From Carex sylvatica (lineage: Eukaryota; Streptophyta; Magnoliopsida; Poales; Cyperaceae): DNA of 64,000 bases. A model generated the notes under the pieces. The model was not told the DNA's origin. It did not search any database and saw only the letters and a list, made by a program, of their open reading frames with translations. Below, piece after piece: positions 47,761-58,232 of this stretch (position 1 is its first letter; the number at the start of each line of letters is the position of its first letter). The position numbers and the translations under genes were made by a program. The DNA is taken from NCBI GenBank assembly GCA_964058845.1, contig CAXKVR010000141.1:186001-250000 (forward strand), written 5' to 3'.

Positions 47761-48632
47761 CACAGGGAGGTTCTACCTTGCACCCCGATACTCATGATGA
47801 CATCGGGGATGATCTCGGGGATGATCTCGGAGATGACTAGTAGAAATTTGATGTTTTAGGATATTATGTCGTACTTTAGATATTTTATTTTTATGTCGTA
47901 CTTGAGATATTTCGTATTTGATGTTTATGTAGTAATTTAGATGTTTTATGTCGTACTTGAGATATTTCATATTTGATGTTTATCTAGTACTTTAGATGTT
48001 TTATGTTGTACTTGAGATATTTCATATTTGATGTTATGTAGTACTTTAGATATTTCATGTTTATGTTATTTTGTGAATTATTTGGTACGTATCAATTAAA
48101 TTGTTTGTGAATTATTTGATATTTGATGTTAAATTCTTGGTACATACCAATTACATTACTTGTGAATTATTTGATATTTGATGTTAAATGCTTGGTACGT
48201 ACCAATTAAATTGCTTGTGAATATTATGTTTCGTACCAATTGAGGCTGGAGAAAAATATATGAACAGAATGGGTTTAATATTATATTTGTTTGGTACATT
48301 TCAGACCAATTGAAAAAAAAAAACAAAAAACAACACAAAAAATAAGCTTCTGCGATCGATCTGGAAACCTTCTGCGACCGCCCAATCGGTCTCTGATAGG
48401 TAGCCTCGTCAGCATGTTGCACCAGGGACAAATATAATCGGTCGCTGAAGGATTCATCTGCGACCGGCGCCATACCCTTCAGATACCAGTTATGTCAGCA
48501 GGGCAGTCATTAGTGACAGAGCAATTGCGACCAATTTTGGTCATCTGGGACCGACGCCCACCTTCTGTGACTGGCGCTTCACCCATTTGCAACCCATTTG
48601 GTCGGTCGCAGAATGGTATTTCTGTTGTAGTA
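46460..48632 (+). mobile_element. CACTA element, right part and 3' terminus
   Basis: Beyond the transposase, 47860-48240 is a tandem repeat of TACTTTAGATATTT/TACTTGAGATATTT units. At 48340-48620 the inverted and direct words GCGACCG and CGGTCGC recur, typical subterminal CACTA repeats. The right end is TTTCTGTTGTAGTA at 48619-48632, one base from the expected complement of CACTACAACAGAAA. The left end was not found. Confidence 0.8.
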
Positions 48633-48993
48633 ACCAACCATAAGAGCAAATGAGCAATGAAGCCAACAAGGAAGGTGGGCTAGTTAGGAGTATGTTGAAT
48701 CATCTGCGTCGAAGGCAACAATCCTATCTTTGATCAAGAACTTGTACAGTACATCTGACCTGATAATTCCTTCAGAACTCAGTAGTGTATATCCAGGTCC
48801 GACCGATTAAAAAGAGAAAGCACGTTATATGTAAAAAACAAAACATACACACAAAAAAGAAAAAAATGAAAATAAGAAAAGGTGGAAGCCATTGCTGGTC
48901 CACTAGACTAGCCGATGCGATTAATCTTATTTTGGAAATTGACATATTAAATTACTAATAAAAAACAATTATAGAATAAAACCTTACGAAAAC
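48633..48993. other. Intergenic DNA
   Basis: Between the CACTA end and the copia LTR. No coding region or repeat was recognised. Confidence 0.3.
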
Positions 48994-49267
48994 TGTAGAA
49001 AATAAATAAGATTAGGGACTCGGATTAGCCTCAGAGGATCCTTTTAGGGTATAGTTCATCATAGGCTAAGTCAAGGCAATAAAAGGAGCAGCTATTCTAT
49101 AAAGTTACTCAACTTTTTTTACCTTTCAAAAAGTTACCGTTTATTTTTCTTCCCAACAGCTCTTTTCTTCTTTGACCATATAAATACCCACGGTAACAAC
49201 TTAGTAACATAAGAAATATACATTTCTCTCAATTTCTCTACTGTCTCAGATTTACTGAAAAACATCA
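48994..49267 (+). repeat. 5' LTR of a Ty1/copia element
   Basis: TGTAGAAAATAAATAAG to CTGAAAAACATCA. The 274-bp sequence matches 54746-55019 closely, and starts with TG and ends with CA. A primer-binding-like TGATATCAGAGCAGG, one change from the initiator tRNA-Met site, follows at 49268. Confidence 0.9.
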
Positions 49268-49414
49268 TGATATCAGAGCAGGATTAAAAATCCCAGCTCA
49301 AGAGAGAAAAATCAGCAACAGCACAAGCAGCTGTAAATCGAAATCAGCAACAGCATCAATAGCTGAAAACTGAAGAATCACGATGCACAAAATCAAGAAA
49401 AACTCACAGGGGTA

Positions 49415-49958
49415 ATGTTGAATGGCAGAAACTACCACGTGTGGGCAAGACAAGTCATTTTTTTCTTAAGTGGCCGAGAAAAGAGTGATCATATTGATCC
49501 TGAGAACAAGGCTCCCAAACAGTCGAATCCCGCAACTGAACTCGAAAAAAGAGCATTAGCAAGATGGAAAGTAAGTGATCATACCGTTATCACCTGGTTA
49601 CTTGCAACAATGGAACCAAAGGTATCTGAGTTACTTTCTTATAAAAATATCGCATTAGAGATATGGGCAAGAGCCGAACAATTGTATGGCCATAGGAAAA
49701 ATTACTCACATATTTATCAAATCCAACATGATTACCAACAAGCAAAACAACAACAAGGACAACTAACAATGGAATTATACGGTTACCTTCAAAAGAAGAA
49801 AGATGAACTTAGGGTATATCGGCCCCCCACAACTGATCTCACTGAAATCCAAAAATGAGAAGAGCAAGATGACATTTTTCAGTTCTTAGCAAGCCTCGAT
49901 TCCACATATGAGGCCGTGAGATCTCAAATACTGTTACTAGCCGAGTTACTTGTTGTTC
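49415..49958 (+). pseudogene. copia gag fragment (first type)
   Basis: MLNGRNYHVWARQV, EKRALARWKVSDHTVITWLL and EIWARAEQLYGHR are the usual plant copia gag pattern. A stop follows QK at 49855-49858, after which EEQDDIFQFLASLDSTYEAV continues in frame to 49958, where similarity ends abruptly. The zinc knuckle is not present here. Confidence 0.8.
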
Positions 49959-49959
49959 G

Positions 49960-51214
49960 AGTAATAATCTTTTTTGTCTATTTGACTAATTTGTAAAAAC
50001 ATACAATTATTGAATTTTATAATTTCTTCTATTTTTGAAAGATATATAGGTTCAAGTCAAATGAAATTGCAATATGGAATACTTGGACTGAAGAAATCAT
50101 GAAGACACTTATCAAGAATTCAAATTGTAAAATTAGAAGCTTGGTAAAGTAAGTTTGAGGCTGTTTACACAGGGATCAAATGTTGGTAACGTTTGTAAAA
50201 CGTTGTAACATTTTAGGTCTGTCAGAAACGTTGAAATAACAGTTTTGATCAAACTCAGAAACAACTTAAAATGTTATAAAATTTTACAAACGTTGTAACG
50301 TTTTAGGATTGTCAGAACTGCTGAAGCACAGATGTACAGAATCAACTTAAAACGCTGTAACGTTTTAGCTATGTCAGAACGTTAAGTACAGCTGTATCAA
50401 ATTTGAAATTCAAGTTACAAACATTGTAATGTTTGTCAATAGCTACAATGATTTACTTAAATCAGCATTGTAACGTTTGACAAAAGTTATAACGTTTTAA
50501 TTAAATCTAAGCATTATAAATTCTTGTTTTCTGATAAAGATTTTATAGTGCAAAACGTTATAGAAACGTTATATAATCGTTGGTAACATTTTGGTCGATT
50601 AGCTGAGCTGTCAGAAAATTGAAACTCTAAATCGTATTTTGAACTAAAATGTTGTAACGTTTTAGCTCACTTAGCTCATTTTTGAGCTGTTTCTATAAAT
50701 AAGGCTTTGGGCTTTCTTCCCAAAACATCTCAGCCAACCCTAAACTTCTAAAAAATAATTTTCTGAGAGTTTTAGTTACTACATTGTTGTGAGAGCTTAA
50801 AACTTCAAAATCCCTCAAACAACCTCAAACACACTTTACTAATATTGAGTTAGATTAGATTAGAGTGATCTATTGAGTGTTTCTCTTGAGTAGCTTAAAC
50901 TTAGAGACCTTGTTCTCATCTCTAGTAGGTCGTGTGATTTTCTTTGGTTGTAAGGGCTCGCCGGTTCTCATCTCTAGTTGGCCGATTGACTTTCCGCTTG
51001 GATTGTAAGGGTTCAATGGTTCACAAGTTGTAATCCTTTCGTATTGGGTGATAGAAAGACGCACCTAGACGAGGTTGTGAAGCCCCGGAGACGTAGGCCT
51101 TTATTTTTCCGAACTTCGTTATCATCCCGCTTGTCAATTTTCTCTAAACTCATATATTTACTTTCAGTTGCATTTATTTTTAGTTTTTGAGCAATTTAGA
51201 GGTGCACTGTAACA
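49960..51214 (+). repeat. LTR-like segment of a second copia family
   Basis: 50160-50680 has many AACGTTGTAACGTTTTAG-like words. After a TATAAATAAGG word at 50693 the segment runs to CACTGTAACA at 51205-51214, followed by GTGGTGTCAAAGCAAG, a degenerate primer-binding site. The left boundary at about 49960 is abrupt. Confidence 0.6.
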
Positions 51215-51279
51215 AAGTGGTGTCAAAGCAAGTTACTCAAATTAAGACACACTTAATTAGAGTTAGATCAACTTGACAA

Positions 51280-52190
51280 ATGACACCCTATAGACCCGTG
51301 AAGGAACTCCTAAGTTTTGGTAATACAACAAACAAATTTATGCATTGGAAGAAAATCATGAATAACTATCTAAACATTCTTGAGATATGGTATGTGGTTG
51401 ACAAGGGATATACACCAAATTTCACCCTCATTCCTACCGAAGGTGGAAGTGACACTAAAATCGAGACTCTCGAATCTAAACAAACCAAGAAAGATAATGA
51501 TCTTACAACCAATGTCATATTTAACTTGGTTAGTAAATTTGCCTAAATCTTTGGTAGCTCCTCAACCACAAAAGAAATGTGGGATACTCTTGTAAATTGG
51601 TATGAGGGAAACATTCAAATTAAACGTACCAAGATAACCGATTTAGAAGCCAAATTTGAAAACTTTAAGGTTGAAGATGGTGACAGCATTGAAGATATGT
51701 ATAATAGACTTATGCATATCCAAAATGAATTTAGCGAATTGGAAGAACCACTTTATAACAATAAAATTGTAGGTAAGCTATTGAGGGTGATGCTCATGAG
51801 GGATAGATGGTCCGGATTGGTGAGTGCACTAGAAGCAATCTAAGGCACGCATGACTCATTCACACCGGATGACCTTTATGCACACTTCTGTAGCTTTGAA
51901 GAGAAGCTTCGACAATCCGGAAAGCTAAAGCAAAACTCAAAATCTAAAACTGTGGCTTTTCTAGCACAAAACTGCAACCCCCCTAGCTCCTAAAATACCT
52001 GTCTATCAAATGACCAATTCATTAACAAAATTGACCACGAAACATCCAAAGATGCCCTTCTCTTATCCAAAATGTTCCAAGAAATGCTCGATTTTGAAAG
52101 GAAATACAAAAAGGAACGAGGAGAGAAAAGCAAATTAGTAACGTGTTTTTCATGCCATAGAGAGAGGCACACCATCTAAACTTGCTTCAA
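51280..52190 (+). pseudogene. copia gag fragment (second type)
   Basis: The UBN2-like gag is seen in pieces: LSFGNTTNKFMHWKKIMNNY, then EMWDTLVNWYEGNIQIK, then ITDLEAKFENFKVEDGDSIE, ending near 52190 with a knuckle-like CFSCHRERH. Stops at 51544, 51841 and elsewhere show decay. It belongs to a different lineage from the gag at 49415. Confidence 0.8.
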
Positions 52191-52199
52191 ACACTTTTC

Positions 52200-54739
52200 T
52201 CAATTAGAGAGTCTTTCAACGAGATCATATTACCCCAATGCAATCCATTAATAGAAGATGTAAGACCAATTGAAATTGGAACCACAACCGAAAATGAAAA
52301 TGAAAGTGAAAATGAGGAGGAAATGGAAGAAGTTTCATCAAATGAAGAAGATCAAAGTATAGAAGAAACACCTTTGCGAAGGTCCGTTCGAACAAAGAAT
52401 CTTCCAACAAGGCTACGAGATTTTATTACTTATGAGGTACAATATCCTACACAAGATTTTATTTCGTATGACAACGTCTCTTCTAACCATAGAGCGTTCT
52501 TGACTTCAATTGAAAAAGAACAAGAACCAAATGATTATCTTGAAGCCATTAACAACCCGATTTGGACCAAAGCTATGAAAGAAGAGTTGAAGGCTCTTGA
52601 AAAAAATGAAACATGGGTAATTGTACAATTACCACAAAATAAAAAACCCGTAGGGTGTAAATGGGTATATAAAATTAAATATAATAGCAATGGTACCATA
52701 GAACGGTACAAGGATCGTTTGGTTGCCAAATGGTACACACAAACCTACGGTATAGACTACTATGAGACATTTGCACCTGTTGCCAAAATGAATACCGTAC
52801 GAATTCTATTTTGTGGGGGCTGGCTTCTGCCACCCTTGGGATCGGGGGATTCCCAGGCCAGGCCTTCCATTTCATTTTCGAAAAAAGGCTCCAAGAGGAC
52901 ATCAATCTAGAAGGTCAGGAATCTTCCCTCCAGTAGGCCTGCAAGGGTAGGTGGTATGTGGGGCAATTACTTTCTGTTTTTTCTTCTTCAAAAAAAGAAC
53001 TCCCGGCGCGCAGCGTGTAGCGGTGCCGCCCGAACCTTACCCCTCATCATAAACAAAGACAGATTCCCGGCGGACATGACGATAACTGATAAAATACCAA
53101 TAATATTAGCAACAAAAAAGTAAGATTATTTATTTGCGGAAATACGTAATCCTCGCGCTCAGCCAAGAAGTCTACGGCCTAAGTAAAAGCACTCCCTCCA
53201 CTTGTAGCCTGATCCCATACCAGACTACCTGATCCCATACATACCCTACTGTAGCTGTAGCGAACAGAAAGAAAAGAAATAGCCATAGCTAGTGTAAGTA
53301 ATTGTAATAGGCCCTCCCTTATATTAATAGGGGAAGGTTATACGTATTGGGCGAGAATTCAAAGTTCCGGGGTAGGAAAGGGGGGGGGGGGGGGGGGGGA
53401 AGCTCAAGATTTATTTCTTAGAATGAGAGGCTCACTGACAGTCAAAAAGCAGGACTCTAACTAGTAATAATTTTCAATTGCGATAAATCAAAATTGAAAA
53501 CTATACCAAATGAATGTCAAGAATGTATTTATTCAAGGAACTATTGAAGAAGAGGTATACATGAATTTACCACCCGGCCATGAAAAAGAAGATGATAATA
53601 GATTAGTTTGCAAGTTAAACAAGTCAATTTATGGATTAAAGCAATCTCTAAGAGCATGGTATGGAAAACTAAGCTCATATTTAATTTCTTGTAATTTTAA
53701 AATAAATAATGCCGATCTTTCTTTATTTGTTAAAATTGTAGGAACTAACACTACTATTGTACTGGTATATGTTGATGACCTTATAATCACCGGAAATAAT
53801 CAAGAAGGAATTAAAAGAATAAAATTGTAATTAAAAGAAAAATTTGACATCAAAGATTTAGGTTATTTAATATATTTTTTGGGAATAGAAATAACATATT
53901 CAATTCAAGGTCTATTTATCTCTCAAAGAAAATACACCTTATATTTGTTAGAAGAAACCGGAAAATTTGGTAGTAAACCGGCCTCCATACAAATAGATGG
54001 CAAATACAAACTAAATACCGAAGATGGTGAATCATTAGAAGACATAAATTAATTCCAACGACTTGTAGGAAAATTGATTTATCTTACAGTAACTCGTTCG
54101 GATATTTCATATTCCGTAAGCCAAATTAGCAAATTCATGCATAATCCAAGAACACACTTAGAGGCTGTTGATAGAATATTAAAATATTTAAAAGGAACCC
54201 CTGGCAAGGGAATTTTTATAAAATGCAATAATTCTAATGAAGTGTGTGGCTATTCTGATGCAGATTGGGCCGGAAGCTTCGATAAAAAATCAACAATAAA
54301 CTTTTGCACCTTTGTAGGCGGAAATTTAGTCATATGAAAAAACAAGAAACAAAATGTCGTGGCACGATCCAGTACCGAAGCGGAATATCGTGCCATGGCA
54401 TCTACCGTAAGTGAATTAACATGGATGAAGCAACTTCTTTCGGATGTTGGAATTCAAATTCAATTGCCAATGCAAATGCTTTGCGACAATCAATCGGCTC
54501 GGCATATAGCATCCAACCCGGTGTTTCATGAGAGAACTAAATACATTGATGTTGATTGCCATTTCATTAGAGAAAATATTCAATCAAAAGAAATTGAGAC
54601 TCCGTTTGTAAGAAGTGGAGATCAATTAGTGGTTGTCTTCACAAATGATTTAGATCCAAAACCATTTCAACAAAATGTAGGCAAGTTAGGGTTAATTGAT
54701 ATTTATACGCCTAACTTGAGGGGTGTTGAAAATAAATAA
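52200..54739 (+). pseudogene. copia reverse transcriptase/RNase H, interrupted
   Basis: An acidic linker (ENENESENEEEMEEVSSNEE) precedes IWTKAMKEELKALEKNETWV and FAPVAKMNTVRILF. The insertion follows, then NVKNVFIQGTIEEEVYMNLP, NKSIYGLKQSLRAWY, VYVDDLIITGNN (YVDD core), YLTVTRSDISYSVSQISKF and the RNase H end CDNQSARHIASNPVFHER. Several stops and frame changes exist besides the insertion. It is the same family as 31220-32612. Confidence 0.88.
52813..53469. other. GC-richer foreign insertion in the reverse transcriptase
   Basis: It interrupts the frame between TATTTT and CAATTGCGATAAATC of the element, flanked by ATTTT at 52808-52812 and 53470-53474. Composition differs sharply from the flanks (for example GGGATCGGGGGATTCCCAGG), and it ends near an 18-G run at about 53381-53399. 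It has no open frame of note. It resembles plant mitochondrial noncoding DNA in style, so a mitochondrial insertion is the favoured reading, but this is unproven. Confidence 0.55.
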
Positions 54740-55019
54740 GATTAGTGTTGAAAATAAATAGGATTAGGAACTCGGATTAGCCTCAGAGAACCCTTTTAGA
54801 GTATAGTTCATCATAGGCTAAGTCAAGGCAATAAAGAAAGCAACTATTCTATAAAGTTACTCAACCTTTTTTACCTTTCAAAAAGTTGCCGTTTATTTTT
54901 CTTCCCAACAGCTCTTTTCTTCTTTGACCATATAAATACCCACTGTAACAACTTAGCAACATAAGAAAAATACATTTCTCTCAATTTCTCTACTGTCTCA
55001 GATTTACTGAAAAACATCA
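54724..55019 (+). repeat. 3' LTR of the copia element
   Basis: The 274-bp LTR (54746-55019) is preceded by an extra tandem copy of its first 22 bp, beginning TGTTGAAAATAAATAAG at 54724. A weak polypurine tract, TTGAGGGG, lies just before. It ends CATCA at 55019, 86 bp from the MYB stop codon. Confidence 0.88.
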
Positions 55020-55105
55020 GATATTCTCCATCTGTGCCTCCAATTTTACAAATCAAGGTTGTTAGGTATCTAATTAATTCACTCATGAACAATTTATCCA
55101 ACATC

Positions 55106-56212
55106 TCAGAATGAGAAGGGATCCCAATCATTATTCTCATCAAGCAATGAATATATATGCCCATCGTTTTGCGACTCAGCATTGTTATATATTCTGGCAT
55201 CACTGCTTTCATCAAAGGAAAAATTTCCAGCACAAGGACTCTTCATCAACTCAGGAGCACAAAAATTGTGACATTCACTTCCAAGCGGATCAAATGAAGT
55301 GTCTTCATGCGGTGTCATAATGCCAGAGTCGTCATTTTTGCGATTACTGCTTTGTTCGGTGTCACATGTTCCAATGCATTTTACAGCAGTTGATTGGTTT
55401 AAAGTGGGCGCCATGATATCTCTCGACTTGGTGTTAGTATCAGAAGGAGATGGTAAGGTTTTGTCGGTGATCTTTTTCCTGAGACAGGTGTTCCAATAAT
55501 TCTTTATTTCATTATCTGTCCGTCCCGGTAGCCTTCCTGCTATTAAGGACCACCTGCATGGAAAAAGATAAAACTCAACACAACCCTTTTTTTGCAAATG
55601 TAATTTCATTTGGTTCTAACAAAATTAAGAAATTCAATTAGAACTAACTTTGGTAACTCAACTTGATAAATGTTGCATTGCTGGTACCAAATTTTGTTTC
55701 TCATAATTGGAGAGCAGAATAAAGAATGAAAACCAAAAATGGTACCTGTTCCCAAGAAGGTTATGTAGCCTGATGATCAAGTCCTCTTCTTGCTCTGTGA
55801 TGTTGCCCCTCTTTATATCCGGTCTCAAATAATTCAACCACCTCAGCCTACAGCTCTTACCGCACCTACTTAGCCCTGAATACATTATATATTCACCAGT
55901 TCATACACACACGGGAGCAAAAACATATAGATGGATATATACAGCGCAATAGCATCTAAAATATTGTACTATGTTAATTAGCATCCTATTACACAAACTA
56001 GTTCATCGTAGTTTCCTTTTAATGGTGTCTCCTCACTGATGCATAGATGTGGGTTCAAAAGATATGACAAAGTGCGTACCAGCTTTAATGGGTAAACTTC
56101 GCCATTTGCCGATGCCATGAGACATGACGTAATCATAAAGGAGTTTATCTTCATGTGCTGTCCATGCACCTCTCTTCAGATCCCCCTTTTCATGACTTTT
56201 CTTTCTTACCAT
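55106..56212 (-). CDS. R2R3-MYB transcription factor
   Basis: Three exons on the minus strand, 56080-56212, 55746-55875 and 55106-55553, give 236 residues. R2 has Trp at 17, 37 and 57; R3 has Ile at 70 in place of the first Trp, then Trp 89 and 108, as in plant R2R3-MYBs. The R3 helix has the bHLH-interaction signature, D76-L77, R80, L84, L91 and R95, all in register. The repeat sequences ([35 protein letters not shown]) resemble TT2/MYB123-type proteins that activate proanthocyanidin genes with bHLH and WD40 partners; the exact subgroup is not certain. The 148 residues coded by exon 3 end in an acidic, Asn/Asp-rich tail (NNDWDPFSF), a possible activation region. Intron positions are the conserved ones of the family. 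Confidence 0.9.
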
Positions 56213-56983
56213 GTTTTTTCTTCCACTCAGCAGCTTCAAACAAAAGTTGTAGGTTAGCTGTGGCTCTTTCTTGTACAAATATAGCAAATGTACAGATTTC
56301 AGTCTTTTATTTAATTGTGTAGCCCTAAAGTCATTTAATGTGGGCACTGCACTAGCAGTTTTTGACAAGTGTTGACAAATCACAATAAGGAAAAAATAGA
56401 AGCTGTAATTTTTATAGAAAAAAACCTTTATGTCGGTATACTCTCGCGGATAGTTACTTTTTACTTTTGCGGATACTGTTCCATTCTTGTAGATATGATC
56501 AGAGCATTTGTTGTAGAATGAGATCCAGCTTAACAGAAATGCAATTCAACAAATTGATATGCAAAACCATCAGAGAACTTTTCGGGTGAGTCGGATTTGT
56601 CATTAGTAAAGAGGTGAAAGTATATCATGTCAGGACATATATGTTGCATTGATTAAGTGTTTAGACTTGATTGGATATGAAAATTAATATTAAACGTAAG
56701 CTAGCTTAGTAAATTTTTAAAGGCAAATAAAAATTGAATGGCCAATTCATGATGAATTAAACATATATACTATATGTTGAATGATTAATTTCCTTAAATT
56801 GAATGCACTGGAATGACAAATGGGACAAGCAAACGGTATACCCATTGGTAACCTGCTGTTTGCCTAGCTAACTAGTATTAATTAGTTCCAAAATTACTCC
56901 AAAGACCTAGCCAGGTGATCCAGTGCATGCATTTTTATTTCCTGATGTAGCTGTAGGAACTGTCAATAATAAATTGAGATACC

Positions 56984-57022
<39 letters not shown>

Positions 57023-57420
57023 AATTTAACTGTTAATGGTTGATTCGTTAGTGAGGAGGGTGGGACATTAATTGTTTTCTACTTATTTAGCAAATTGCAT
57101 TTACAAATCATGGGTGAGTCAACAGTCTTCATGTGCTCTTTTAATTAGTGAGAGAAGCCCGTACGTGTTGGGTTGATATATAGAACGAAACTGGGGGCTC
57201 ACCTCTGTTAACTGTTAACTGTCTCCGAATTGAGACAGAAGACAACTAAGATCATCAGTATTCATCACCATTAAACCACTGGGCCTCATTTTGCACTCTC
57301 TCTGCAGTTCATTCATTTTGTACTGATAGATTTCACCAAACCTTATCTTTATTCTGTTTGACACTATTTTTTTTTTTTAAAGTACCATTTTGAATCGAGA
57401 ATAACATTTAATAAAATTAA
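56213..57420. other. Upstream region of the MYB gene
   Basis: No other gene is visible. A (GA)n microsatellite lies at 56987-57018. Promoter elements cannot be assigned confidently. Confidence 0.35.
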
Positions 57421-58232
57421 AATACGTTTGCTTATGTACCAAATTAAATCTGCAAAATCTCCTTATGATACTAATGAGTTATGCTTGACACTTCTATATA
57501 TATATTTGAGTTTTTTAAAATTATATATTTCATTATTACATATTTATATGCATATAATACCGAGTTTTTTAAAAATACCCAAATTTATAAATATTTTATT
57601 AAAAATAACCAAGGTGTGGGGATTTTTTAAAAATACCCAACCCGCGGAAAAAATCTATGTCCCGGGATTATTTAATCCGCCCTGCGGAAAATATCCATGG
57701 CTTGGGAAATTTTTTTTCTTCTTCTGATTTTTACACTATAAATAGGGTTATTCAGTCCTGTGAAGAGAGAGAATTCATTTGTGTTCAGAGAAAGAGAAGG
57801 AGAAAGGGAGAAGGAGGAGGAGAAAAGAGTTACTGTTCAGATAAATCAGGTATTTTTATTTTTATGTAATTTTTTATTTACGTATTTACTATTTATATAC
57901 ATATGTACTGTTCATAGACGTATTTTTATTTACTGTTCATATACTATGCACATACGTATTTACTGTTTATATACTGTGCATATATGTATCAACTGTTCAT
58001 ATACTGTGCATATACGTCTTTACTGTTTATATACTGTGCATGTACGTATCTACTATTCATATACTGTGCATATACGTATCTACTGTTTATTACTATTCAT
58101 GTACTGTTAATATACTGCTCACATACGTCTTTACTGTTCATATACTAATGTTCACTACTATTCACAACTGTTCACAATTGAAATCAGTAAACTGACAAAA
58201 TATTTACCATTTACGAATGTAGTTTGTTGGCC
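57421..58232. repeat. 5' part of a MULE with a 30-bp minisatellite
   Basis: From about 57900 to 58145 the unit TACTGTTCATATACTGTGCA plus TATACGTAT repeats with period 30 bp (starts near 57960, 57991, 58021 and 58051). Because the period is a multiple of three a long open frame exists, but its 10-residue repeat is not a protein family. No terminal inverted repeat was found. Confidence 0.6.

Larger units (their letters stand above)
48994..55019 (+). mobile_element. Chimeric Ty1/copia element
   Basis: Matching LTRs (48994-49267 and 54724-55019) enclose a gag fragment (49415-49958), then a second LTR-and-gag segment of another copia (about 49960-52190), then reverse transcriptase and RNase H (52200-54720), interrupted by a 657-bp insertion at 52813-53469. 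Integrase and protease are missing or reduced. The flanks AAAAC and GATAT do not match, so no target duplication is seen. The 3' LTR has a 22-bp tandem duplication of its first bases. Confidence 0.8.

Noticed and set aside
57760..58110. 116-codon frame with a 10-residue repeat
   Set aside because: It reflects a 30-bp minisatellite, not a protein domain.
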